Source: Epichloe hybrida
Taxonomy: Eukaryota; Ascomycota; Sordariomycetes; Hypocreales; Clavicipitaceae
DNA: 64,000 nucleotides
Direction: 5' to 3'
Assembly: GCA_019022495.1 (NCBI GenBank)
Contig: JAFEKR010000021.1
Location: 372,001-436,000 of the forward strand
Shown: positions 1 to 10,940 of the stretch, one piece after another
Position numbering within the stretch: position 1 is the first letter of the stretch
Layout: every line of letters starts with the position of its first letter
Notes under the pieces: generated by a model
What the model was told of the DNA's origin: nothing
The model's input: the letters and a program-made list of their open reading frames with translations, nothing else
The model's database searches: none
Position numbers and translations under genes: made by a program

Positions 1-3000
1 ATTGTCACCAATACGACGGTGCCATGAGCCACACCTACCTTCGATACCGCCATAAGCCCTGTCAGATGGAGGTGTACTCGCCGCGCCGATTGGGTATTCG
101 GCAGATTGGTCCAGCATGACTGTCACTGTCTCCTTACCATCATCCTCCCCATGAAGTAACGCACTCTCGGCATAGCTACTTCTTGTAGATAGATGGCCTG
201 GCATGGGCGGAACGCCGAGCCCCTGGACTGCAGACCCCTCTGTTGTCTTATTAAGCTCACCCACTCGCTTCGCCGAAACCGGTGGTTGAGAGTCGGCGAG
301 GGACCTGTCCGCCCGGACCGAAGCAGGGGTAGCTGATTCTTGTGAATCATTCACAGGTAGTACAGGTGATGATCGTCTTCTCGAGACTTCCCGCGGTGAT
401 GAAGGCAGTGCCAGAGCTGGCGATTGGAGGTATGCAGACAAGATTGACTCATCGAGAGGGCTCATGGTTGTAGCAATGGAAAGGGATCTGGCCGCCGATC
501 CTTCGTTGCGCCTAGCATAAAGTGGCATTCTTACTTTCGGCATTGGCAGTTCTGTTCTGGCATCGTCCTGTGACACTGATTGGCTGCCGGTGCCATCTGG
601 TTCCTGTTGTGAATGTGGTGAGACGGGTGAGACGGGTGAGCGGGACAACCCGCTGCGTTGAACCAGACCCTCGGTCGCATCAGAAGTCTTGTCCTTGGCG
701 GTGGAGCTATCTGACTGTGTCGGAGGAGTCGTCTCATTTGTGGTGATAAATTGTGAGAGACCAGCACTCTTTGGTACCGGCGGCAGCGGCGGCAGTTGAC
801 TTGGGCTTCCTGCGGAAGCCTGGAGAAGTGTTGATTCTCTTTCTGAAGTTTGTCTTGGAGGATTAGTGGTACCACCCCGGGGTGACTTGGGCAATCGCTT
901 CGTACTGGAGTTGGAGATGACGGATGATTTGCGAGGAATTGGTCTTGGTCGATTCAACACCGACTCTCGATTTGCAGATTCGTTCCAGCCAGGTCGGCGC
1001 TGCTCAGAAGCCGAGGCATTGGTGTCCTCGTCGTCGGGGCTGCTCCCAAAAATGATGGTTTGAGTCTGCTTGGTGCCCTCGGGGGCTAGTTTGACATGTG
1101 TACGGGGATTGTTCGGAAGCCCTGCAGTTTTCCTCAGCTGTGTAGGAGTTTTCGCTTGTTCCGTCTGCACTTCAAGTGGAGGTGTCTTTGGTCTTTGCCT
1201 CGATGGGCGAATATTACTTCTTACGGACCTGCTCCGAGGGAAGCCTGAAGCCGCTCCCGTATTTCGAAGGGGAGTCTCCGGTTTGTCTCCTGCCGCGTAT
1301 AAGGGCGGAACGTTTTTGTCTCTGGGCGATAACGGTGGAATTGGAGGAACAAGAACATCTGTAGTTTTTTTCGGCGATAAATCGGACTTGCTTCTGTTCA
1401 GAACACCCTCATTTAGGAATGAATGTGGTCTCTCTTGGTCGGATGATGGAGGAGCTGGAATCGTGACAGCGGCTCCAATGTCTGTAGCCATTTCAGCAGC
1501 AGGACTAGACGACTGTGGTGCAGAGGGTGACCTGTACGATCCACTTCGCGTCAAATCGGTGGCTTGTACTGCTGGAGAAGGCCGCATCGGCGACCTAGGT
1601 GGTATTTTAGGTGCAAAAGTGGTCAGATAATCATCCTGATTAGGGCTCACGCTGTCCGTCTTGACAGTGACGTTGGCTGATACCGAGGCGGGTAGCGGGT
1701 CTGCTCGAACATGTTGAGAAATATGCCTTGGTGATCGTTGTCGAATGCCAGAGTCGTCAGCCGTAGGAGCACCCAGGACGGATGAAGATGCACCCTGGGA
1801 TGAAAGTTCCTCAACAGGGCCCAACATGTGTCTGGAGCTTTGCCTAGCCGGGTCAGCTCTGGCAACCTCCTTCCGCCCAATTGGCTCCATTTTTTGCGCA
1901 GAGTACGTGGCTGAATTCGATGGGGGTAATTTTGAGTCGGAGGACACGCTGTAATTGTGTTGGGAAGCGTTGTTTCGGCGTTGCTTATCCTGCACTGCGG
2001 CTGTGGCTAGGTCAACTGTTGCGATGCGTGTCAAGGGACTTGAGTCGGCAAGATTTTCCTCTTGGATCATTGGGTATGAGATGGCAAGTTTGTTGCCCTT
2101 TACATTGGTCTTCTTGCTCGGTTGCCTTCGATGTTCTCGCTGTTTCCCCGGTACTGAACCGGCCTTGATGGGAGGAAAGAGCTGGCCTTTGATCAACACA
2201 CCCCCAACTCCAGCAGTTGCTTGCCCGGGCTTCGGCCGACTGATAATTGGCAAAGTGCCGGTGCCAGCTCGAGACAATACGTTTCTTTCATTTGTGTTAT
2301 TTGCTGATCCTGTCGCGCTTTGTACGACTCGAGAGGATCCGGGAGGATGATACGCAGAATCGATTGTGGAACCCTCTTCACTCTCAATTTCTGGTGAGGG
2401 GGGGTGAACTGTGCCTGGCAAGCTGGGAAACTTCTTCGCATATGGGTCAATCTTTTGGTGAATCTCTTGCCGTGGCCATATTAAGAATTTGTAGAAGAAG
2501 GAGATGCACACTGCAACAGAGTTAGTGTTATCCTGCCTGCCCTTGATGGTAAGTAATGGCACAGTACCTATTATCAGTAGCGCTCCAGCTGAGGGAAGCG
2601 CAGTTCGAGGCGCCATGCCGAGGGAACTGATGCCCAAAGTCATGGGAACGCTCAGCTAGTTTCACTTGTCAGAGAAATCAAGATGTGAATACGTCTTTGC
2701 AGGAAATCGAAAATGGTGACGTGACTTACTGGGATCCAGAGACCCAAGGCGATTGTAGTAAAAGTCAGTCCCCTGGCACGGGAACCGACGGGATCATTCA
2801 CCTTGGCATCGCGAAAGACTCCTACAGAGGAAGCCCTCGTCAAAAGCATGACTACAATGAAAGCATCCGCGATTGCAACTGCTACGCCGATCGGCCAAAG
2901 CAAGTTTGTGGCTACACAGACTGGCGCGAACTGAGGGCGTTGGACACCGACAAGTATGCTACCGAGAATAAAGCGAAGAAAAATGACGATCTGAGGAATC

Positions 3001-3444
3001 AAAACGCCCAAAGTAGCTCGTACATCGTGTTTGATGGCCCAAAAGAGATACTCTTCAAGGGCAACTCTGGCAAGTTGATCAAAGGCGGAAGCGAAGGCCA
3101 CGGCGATTTGACATGCTGAAGGGGAGCTCTCAGCGATAAAAGTCCCAGCAAATCCAACAAGGGCCCAAAAGGTCACAAGAAGTAGAAAGCCGGCGAGGAC
3201 CAGCCTCTGTCCGCCTCGAATGAGTGACGAGGCTCCGCCCCTTAGATGAGATAACAAGGTTCCTAAAGCTGCGCACACAACCAAACCACTGCAAATTGTC
3301 CACAGTCAAGTCAGCCATCACCAATCTCGATCTTGGCCATGCCAACAAGGTTGGGCATCGTTCTTCTTTTAGGTACGGGAAAACCTCTGGGACTGACAAG
3401 GAGAATGTCGCAACAAGAGCCTGGTCCTTGGCCGGATCGGCCAT
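1..3444 (-). CDS. Multi-pass membrane protein with long disordered cytosolic tail (3' end outside window)
   Basis: The reading frame is assembled from four exons: 3377-3444, 2730-3288, 2568-2655 and 2510 to the left edge. Splice sites keep frame (GTACCT/TTGCAG, GTAAGT/ACTAG, GTACTG/TTGCAG). The N-terminal 270 or so residues hold about seven hydrophobic segments, with a polar 'LLSHLRGGASSLIRGGQR' stretch near the start. From about residue 290 onward the protein is rich in Ser, Pro, Gln and Arg, lacks hydrophobic segments and stays open for more than 800 codons. The stop codon lies outside the window. I recognise the general plan (small 7-TM N-terminal region plus large disordered tail) as that of uncharacterised ascomycete membrane proteins, but I cannot name a function; a receptor role would be speculation. 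The ATG at 3444 is the only in-frame ATG before the first membrane segment. Donor and acceptor choices are my inference. Confidence 0.75.
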
Positions 3445-4465
3445 GGCATCGGTTTATTTGCCCGGCCGGCCGGCGGACGTCTTGTCTTGCAAGACCTGAT
3501 AGAATCGGATAGCCCAATCGATGAGCGCCAGAGGCAAAGAAGATGGATTGCTGCTACTACAAGAGAAGAAGAACCAAAATCGTCGGTCGCAACGCGGAGC
3601 ACATGACTCTAGAGGGTTTGACTGCGGTCGATCGTGCTACCCTCCTGGTTGGGCAGAATGTATTGTGTGACGGTAGCCCGGAGAAGCAGCAACGCACCTC
3701 TTGTGGTGAGGTTAGGATGAAAGAGGAACGAACGAAGGAGAAGACGGGAAGACGGGAGAAGCAACAAGCATTCACGAGAAACAGGCAAAGCCCAGAAATG
3801 GAAAAGCCCAGAAATGGTATCGCCATGGCCAAACACCCGCAAGGGGACGGCATCCACGGCGCCGAAACATGTTGGCTTTGCCTTTACGCCTTGCCTCGTC
3901 GCCCATGATGGTGATGCCGGAGTGGGGACGGACGGAGAATGATGCGTTTTGGAGATGAAAACCTCAAACACGGGGACTCGAGGTTGGCTCCGTGTGGCCC
4001 TCCTGTCTCCACTGGCCCGGTCGCTCCTTCCTCCCTCCATCACTGTCAAAGTCAAGTCCATGTTTCCACTTGCAGCTGAGCCTGAGGAACCCCGTGCACC
4101 ATGCATCCGCAGAAACAGGAGGCAGCAAATCATTTACCATTGCGAGCGATTGATTGACTCGGACGTGGTCGTGGTCGTGGACGTGGACGTGGACGTGGAC
4201 GTGGTCGTGGCCCATTCACGCCTCGGCCGAAAGTCCGTTCACAGACATGGCAATCACCAAGATTGTCATAGCTCGAACAGTAATCGCCAGGAATCGGCAA
4301 GTTACTTGTCCATCCCCAAGGTTACATCGAGACTGATTTTATTCCTAGGCCATCCGGTGCAGACACCAAGCCAGTAAGAAGTATAAGTTATGGCAAATAA
4401 GAAAACCGATGGAAAAGAAAGACAAGTCGCCAATTCCAATACGCATCCTCCCTCTCCGTGACACC
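3445..4465. other. Intergenic region between membrane-protein start and G1 peptidase stop
   Basis: No supported gene. It contains the upstream region of the membrane-protein gene and the downstream region of the peptidase gene. At about 4165-4211 there is a short GTGGWC hexamer repeat. Confidence 0.6.
4165..4211. repeat. GTGGWC hexamer microsatellite
   Basis: About eight imperfect copies of a GTGGTC/GTGGAC hexamer lie in an intergenic position. No coding frame here is supported. Confidence 0.7.
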
Positions 4466-5101
4466 TCACCTCCTGACATAGTGGCACTCCACGACCTTCT
4501 CCCCAGCCATGCACCTCGCCTCGTGCCCCAAATCATATACCGTCGCCCCTTTTGCATTGCCCTTGGACCTCGCCCCCCTCCACTCAACCTCGTCGAATCT
4601 CGCGGTCCCGAAATCCGCCAAGCCCTGTGTGGTATTCTCCACGATCCATTCGGCGTCCTCCAAGCACAGCGCAACCTGGTTCCTCAGCTCGGCAGACGCC
4701 TTCTCCCCCGTGCTCAAATTCTCCAAGCTCGACCTCCCCGCCGTTGGACCGCGTGCCTCGACCGTCATGCGAATCCTGTCGCCCGCCTTTGCAGAAATAG
4801 GCTGCTGGTACAGCTTCGTTTCGTCGGGGAACCACTCGTACCAAGGGCGCATGACCCCTCCGTCAAAGTCAATGCCTGTTTGGAGAATGGCATTCTTGCA
4901 CTTTGAGCCGTCAATGCCCACCCAGAAGGAGGCGCCCAGCGAATCCGCCTTATCCGTGGACGGCACCGTCAAGATGCCGGAGACGTAGCTGATCCGGGAG
5001 GATCGCTGGATCGCGCCCCCCCAGTTGCGACTGGATCTGGATCTTGCTGCTGTCGCTGCCACGGCGAGGACGGCAACAATGGACACGAGGGAAGCCTTCA
5101 T
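4466..5101 (-). CDS. Secreted glutamic endopeptidase (peptidase family G1, eqolisin)
   Basis: Single exon, 211 residues. Residues 1-19 form a signal peptide (hydrophobic core VSIVAVLAVAATA). The mature fold begins at once with NWGGAI (26-31), followed by YVSGILTVPS, FWVGIDG and ILQTGIDF. By spacing, Trp60, Gln74 and Glu151 (in AEWIVE) match Trp39, Gln53 and Glu136 of scytalidoglutamic peptidase; Gln and Glu are the catalytic dyad of the family. These enzymes cleave proteins extracellularly at acid pH and resist pepstatin. Known fungal members have a propeptide of about 35-55 residues before the mature domain. Here only about six residues separate the predicted signal cleavage site from the mature start, so the propeptide is nearly absent. 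No introns are apparent. Family assignment is strong; the exact substrate is unknown. Confidence 0.9.
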   Translation of the reverse strand: MKASLVSIVAVLAVAATAARSRSSRNWGGAIQRSSRISYVSGILTVPSTDKADSLGASFWVGIDGSKCKNAILQTGIDFDGGVMRPWYEWFPDETKLYQQPISAKAGDRIRMTVEARGPTAGRSSLENLSTGEKASAELRNQVALCLEDAEWIVENTTQGLADFGTARFDEVEWRGARSKGNAKGATVYDLGHEARCMAGEKVVECHYVRR

Positions 5102-6040
5102 TTTTTGTCCGAGGGGCTCACGAGAGACACCGGCGCAGGATCGATGTCTTTTTTTAAAAATTCCGCTTCTCGATTTGATTCAATGTGCAAAGTGGTTTTC
5201 TACCGTCCCATCTGCCGGTCGATTTGTGCGAGCCATCCCCATCAGCAGCAGCAGCCTCTTTATAGACCCAAACTTTACCAGGCCTCTCGAGAAAAAATGA
5301 CCTCATGCCATGACCCTGGCCCAAGTTGAATCATCATTTATTTCCAATTACATGCGTGTGCCAATGCTACGTCGCGCCTCGATCCACCGCCGTACTCCGT
5401 TGTGTATTTCTGCTTCAAGCTACCAAGCAACCAGATCGTCAACTTGTGAAGAATGTCTTGGAAACAGAGCCCAACCCATGTGCGCGCCACATCCGTTCCG
5501 AGTCTTTCTGCACGCTAGGGATCGACGGGGCACTCGACAAGCGAGATGAGTGACGTTTGTCGAGATTGCTAGCTGTAATGTCACATTGGCAAAGGCCACG
5601 GGATGTACAGTACGGAGTACTCCATTTGGTAATCCGCGAGGAGAAACAGTGTTGTTGGCAATGCCACGAAAGGAAAACCCCCGTCATCCCCGGGACTCCT
5701 TCCAAACAACAAAAGATGACTGAAAAGCCATCATCGTGGACCAGAAGAAAAATGTCTATTGTATGTATTTCCTCCTCCTTTTGTGGGGAATCTCCTCTTG
5801 ATGTGCAAGGTGCTTTGAGACATGGGCGTCGAGACTTGTCGAGGAACAAAAACTTTCCGAAATCACCAGCCGGTAGCAGCATGTGAGAAAAATTAATAAA
5901 GAAAAAGCAAGTCGCCGACACGTTTCCTGAATAATCAACAGGGGAGGTCAAGTTTCTACGCATACGGAGTACATTCGCCAACAAAGTTCTGGTCTTCTGA
6001 TGAATTACAACACCTTTTTACACAGGTAGGTTCGGATGGC
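5102..6040. other. Intergenic region, no gene seen
   Basis: Upstream region of the G1 peptidase and downstream region of the spermidine-synthase-like gene. Open frames here are short and do not resemble known families. Two exact copies of the 10-mer TACGGAGTAC occur at 5611 and 5963. Confidence 0.6.
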
Positions 6041-7937
6041 TCACCACCTCTCCCAAACAAACGCCGGAATCGAGGTTCTCATCAGTCCCCAATGGCCCAT
6101 GGCACTTTGTACATGCCATTTCGCTACCTTGTCCGTCTCATTGCTCCTCATGATGTCAGCTCCCTCATCCAGCATGTCACCTTCAGGCACCTCGTGACTT
6201 AGAATCAGGAACTCCTGTCTAGCGGCACTCTGCAAACAATCTTCCACTGTTGGTGGACGAAATGTGAGTGCTGCAGTTGGCGATTTCCTGCAAAAGATGA
6301 CCATGTTGGTGAAGTCCATGCCCTTGGTCTTGATGCTCTCAACATCTGGCGGCATTTCCCGGAAGATGCGACAAATGGGGAAGACTTGTTTGATGGTGCG
6401 GTAGATGATCTTGGGAGCAGGGAGATTGAGATCGCCCGCATAATTCTGCAATTTCCGTCAGCCGTTATCACCGGGGACTTTTGAGAAGAAGAGAATCTTC
6501 ACGTACAATGGCAACGGTGCCCTCGGGCGCGAGGAGAGTATGCAGACCCTGGAAGAATTCAAGGGTAAAGAGTTCAACTGGCTCAGCACCTCCGGTGAAC
6601 ACATCGTGGACAATGTAGTCATACGTTTCAGGAGCAATCTTGGCCAACTCGGCTGTGTAACCGACGGCATCTTGCAGCACAGGCGGGTTGTTCTCCTTGA
6701 GGTCAAAGTACTTGGCGGCAAATTCGTACACGACCGGATCGTACTCCACGACGGTGGTGTTGATGCCGTGAGCCACCAGTGCCGAGGGAGTTGTTCCAAC
6801 CCCAAGCCCGCTGCAGAACAAGAGCGTCAACAAATGATTATTGGGGTTGTTTTCCCCCGTTCAAGAAAAACACAGCAGTACTCACATTACTAGAGCCTTG
6901 GCATCCCTATCCGCGACTGCAGATACCGTCTCAACCAACCTCACAGCCTCTAGCATGGCAAAAACGCCGTAGATGGGTTCCGAAACAGGCCCTCCTCGAT
7001 GGTTGATCCACTCTCCTCCCAAAAGACTGTGATCGCAGCGCATGACCCTGAATCCCTGCTGCACGCTTTGCACAACAGATATATACCCCGTGACGGACTC
7101 CCGTCTCTCAATGAAGAGCCAGCCATCTGTCATCAAGTTGCTCATGAGGGTCCTGGTGGCAGCAGGAGACTGCACGTGCGTGTTCAAGAGAAAGGTGTGA
7201 AGGAATGGGAACGCCGTGTACACCAGGTATTTTGACGGCGAAAGGGCCATGTATCCGAAGCCCAGCAGAATCTCAAACCCAAGCCTCGTGAAGAACATGA
7301 ACCTCCCTATAACGAGAGGAAGAAGAGACCCAAACTTGCTCTCCGAATACTTCAAGAGTGCCCACGATGCTATTCCGGGACCCGAGTCAGCCACAAACCT
7401 CGGCAGCCTGCTCAGCCGCACCCCTTCCCAGCAATCAGCCACCGATGCAGCCGTCAAGACAGAAAGGGGCAGCAGGGTGAGCGCCTCGGTCACGACGGGA
7501 CCCCATTGCGGTCCAAGAAATTGACTGCAGGTACCCAGGAAGTGCTGGACGCCAGGAATGCAGACGGCCACGATGGGGAGAGCCTTTGCCGATGGGACGG
7601 GTAGGAATTCGCCAAGGAACATGTTCCCGGCCCAGCCGAGGAAGCAGCCTCCCATCAGGAGCTTTGCGTGCCATATTGATGCTGGGATGGAGCCGTATAC
7701 GGGCGACAGGTTGAGCTGGGAGACGTGCGAGTAGATGCCGAGAAAGCTTAGCAGCACGAGGATCCTGGCGTAAAGCCCCGATTGTTCCAAGAGACGGTTG
7801 CTGAATGTGTTGCTTTTGGCCTTTTCAGCGAGATGCTTCAGTTCCTTCTCGAATCTTTCTGGCGTCAAGGCGTTGGCATCGTCTGAGTTTGCTGAGGGAC
7901 GCGTCGCGGCCTCGGCGGAGGACGGCTTGTCGGCCAT
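6041..7937 (-). CDS. Spermidine-synthase-like methyltransferase-fold protein with N-terminal membrane domain
   Basis: Three exons (6886-7937, 6507-6810, 6041-6445) give 586 residues in one frame; introns are 75 and 61 bases with GTGAGT/CTGCAG and GTACGT/TTGCAG borders. Residues about 55-290 contain roughly six hydrophobic segments. The C-terminal half has a Rossmann-type SAM-binding fold: the glycine motif IGLGVGTTPSAL is rebuilt exactly across the first splice junction (residues 351-362), followed by VVEYDP and DYIVHDVF, the positions that bind substrate and cofactor in the polyamine synthase family. Membrane-anchored spermidine-synthase-like proteins of this plan occur in bacteria and fungi; most are uncharacterised, so polyamine synthesis is not proven. 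The ATG at 7937 is followed by a charged, low-complexity N-terminus. Confidence 0.85.
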
Positions 7938-8627
7938 TGTGCTTGTTCGCAGGTGTCGCTGGGAGGAGAGAGAGCAGTGAGGAGATGATGGCGACCAAAG
8001 CTTCCCATCAGGTGGTTAGGCCGACATAATACGTCGTCGTCTGAGAACAAGGCTCAATGTTTCAACGACGGCGTCGGGTTTCATCGTTGAGAAGCCATGC
8101 CTTGGTGTTGCCGGAGGAGCGAGCGCAGTGCAGCGGAGCGAGCGGGGGGGAGCTTCCAGGATGGTGTCTGGGTCGCTTTGACCCGCCTGCCTTCCCCAAT
8201 GCAGCCAGCTGCCCCTCCCCCCTGGAAGCCTGGAAGCGGCAAAGGCTGCCTCCTGCTCCGTGCAGTCCCACTGTAATCCTCCGTCTTCTACGTCAGATTC
8301 CTTGTTGGGTGCGCCACCCAATGGGCTTCCATTTTGATGGTGACAACATTGCACCATAGCAGACACCCATTTGCTCATACTCGATTTACGGTCTGATACA
8401 AATCTCTCAGGTCTCGGCTCATCTTTTTTTTTTTTTTTCCCTTTGTTTCGCTATGTCTATACCGGCCTTCAACTCCAAACGTCCTCCTGAAATTTCGCAG
8501 ACAACATGATGTATCCTGGACCAAAACAAGAAACGCTATTCTATCCCATGAAGCAGCAACCAAACAACAGACAGGTAGCAACATACAGATGCTGACAGAT
8601 GTTGCCTACCCTACACAGGCCCGAAAT
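7938..8627. other. Intergenic region between two minus-strand genes
   Basis: Holds the promoter side of the spermidine-synthase-like gene and the 3' region of the TamA-like gene. A T-run lies at 8426-8439. No gene seen. Confidence 0.6.
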
Positions 8628-10940
8628 CTATATGGGCGTGGTATAATTGTCCTCCATTTCGTCATCGCTGCTAGAATCCTCGCTGAGAGGACTCTGAGCA
8701 CTGCTCACATCGGCGCTGTGTATGTTGCTGAACTGGCCCAAGAGAATGCCACCCCCGGAAAATGATCCAGGGAACGAGGGTGGGGCTGACATGTCTGCCA
8801 TACTCCCACTCCGGCTCATGGGAGGCTTCTCAGGGAGCTTTTTAAGCAGCCCTGTCGATATATCCAGCATTGTCATGGCAAACTGAGTAAGTCCTCTACT
8901 CTCACCCGGTTTGGAACTCACCGAGAGCGTCCATCGATACTCTTCCAGCCGGCGACGATACCAATCAGCTTCCTCACGACCTGGAGACGATGCCCATAGA
9001 AGGGAGCCGAAAGTGCCAATCAAAGCAAAGTTTGTCTTCGACGCGAAGAACCAAAAAGACCGCAAGTGATTGGGGGTAAGCCGGTTGACCAAGTCCATCG
9101 CAGAGATCAGCCGAGCCTTGGCTGCGCTTCGGCAAATATGCTGAACGTACGGATCCACAGTGTTCGGATTCGATGCCAAGGATCGAATGATTCTGCGGTG
9201 CAACGTAATCTCTGTGGCAAAGTAACCCAGGTGTAGGTAACCGATGCTAGACAACCTGTTTGTGGATGGCGGTGATGCAGGGGAATAACTCGTCATCGAG
9301 TACGACTCCAGACGAATACTGGCTGGCAGACCGCTGTACCACTCTTTGAGCTTGAGCTGAACCGGCTTGGCAAGAGACAACACGAGCTGAGTACTCTGAA
9401 GCCCGGCATCGGCAATCCTTTGTGTCGAGTTGAGCGTATAAAATGTCTCCAAGATTTCGGCAAGAATTTGCGACAACTGCACGAACCGCGTGAACAACAA
9501 ACGACCCTTCTCAATGTCTTGCTTCCCATCCGCATCCCCTTCATCCCACTCCACGTCGGGGAAGTCGTTGGCAGTCAGAGCTCGAACACCCCAATCAGAC
9601 ATGAATATATGAGAAGGACGCCCGTGAACCAAAGCGCCCCATTTGTCTTGTATGTACAACGCCCACGCGAGCCGCCGCCTCAGCCCCTTCTCCCACAGGG
9701 GGATCTTCCAGTTCGAACAGTCCAAATGCAAACCGAGTTCCTGACCAATGGCTACCAGCTGAGCTGTTGGTGCCCACTGGTCTCCTTCCGGTCGCTGAGA
9801 AAGGAGTAGACCGGCTTGGACGGTAGAGAGTTTTGGCCTATACGATGCATCGGCTAGGGTGCTTCGGATCAATCCTTCAAGTTCCCGAACATTGGGACGA
9901 GGCAAACGTGCCAGATCCGGGCAGTGGTCCCACCAGTTGATGGCTAGGATGTAGACTGCTGCTAGGATTGGAGGTGAGAATTCGCGGTGAGACCGCTCGT
10001 ATTTTTCCAAGAAGACGTGTTTCTGAATAATTGGAAAGGCCGGATGAACGATTCGAAAGTACAAGTCGATCAAGTTGCGACCATGTGGTGAGACAACCGC
10101 CTCGATGGCGTCTGCGTCCTCAATGATCTGATCATACCCAGGTGTGCTGCTATCTGGCAGCATCAAGAAAGTATCATTGTCGCTGACTTTACGAAGCGTA
10201 CCTCTTGCCAGTAAGCTCTCATCCTGTGGGTCAAAGGTTGACAAGTTGATCAATGATGGTTCAAAGTCAGTCGTGAGACCAATGTATTGACTAAACCGGT
10301 CATTCTGCATGCCGAGAGTCCGCTTGAGCAAAGTCGGACCACCAACATTGGCCAAATCCTCTTCGAGAGAAGAGCTCGCGGCAGTGCTAGATAAACTGGA
10401 AGTGCCAAGTTTACGATTGGACATGTTGGGGGAGCTAAACACAAAAGGATTGTCAGTCCCCAAGTTCGAAAGAAAATGTAGCAGATGGGAAGCTCTTGCA
10501 CGCTAAATGATTGTCATGAACACTAGCATCCCTGGGCATGGCAGGAGGAGTTGATTGCGTGGGAACACTTCTTGGCCTCACCTTCGTTTGCTGATACTGG
10601 CCTCGCGATGCGGTATTCCGTTCATTTTTCGCTTTCTAGAATGTTGACTTGCAAGTGAACTTGAAAGAAAAGAGCAATCGGAGCCACTGGCCTGGCAAGC
10701 GGCGCAGCTGTCTTCATCGTCATTGAGTACGCACTTTGTTCCTGAAAATTGACACGACTGGCATGATGATGTTGAACCGGCAAGCGAGGGAGTCTCAATC
10801 GAAGCACCTGTTTGGACACTACTGGGGCCGGTTCCAAACCTGCTCAGAGTTTCTTGCTGTTGCGGTGTCGGCTCTCGCCTAGGAGGTTTCGGAGCGATGG
10901 CGATTGGGGCTGTCCGCTGTACTGAGGGATTCTGAGCCAT
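8628..10940 (-). CDS. tamA: TamA/Dal81-type Zn2Cys6 transcriptional regulator
   Basis: Two exons (10582-10940 and 8628-10434) separated by a 147-base intron give 721 residues. Residues 60-89 carry six cysteines spaced CX2CX6CX8CX2CX6C, the spacing of a fungal binuclear zinc cluster. The stretch between Cys63 and Cys70 is QFSGTK, without the basic run normally needed for DNA contact. The middle region has the fungal-specific regulator domain, including NWWDHCPDLARL, WAPTAQLVAIGQELGLHLDC and LYIQDKWGALVHGRPS, which I recognise as the Dal81/TamA type. Dal81 and TamA are co-activators of nitrogen-utilisation genes (GABA, allantoin, urea) and can work without their zinc cluster. The C-terminus is serine-rich and acidic. 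A longer or two-step splice in the 10435-10581 interval cannot be excluded. Orthology is from memory of the domain pattern. Confidence 0.8.
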
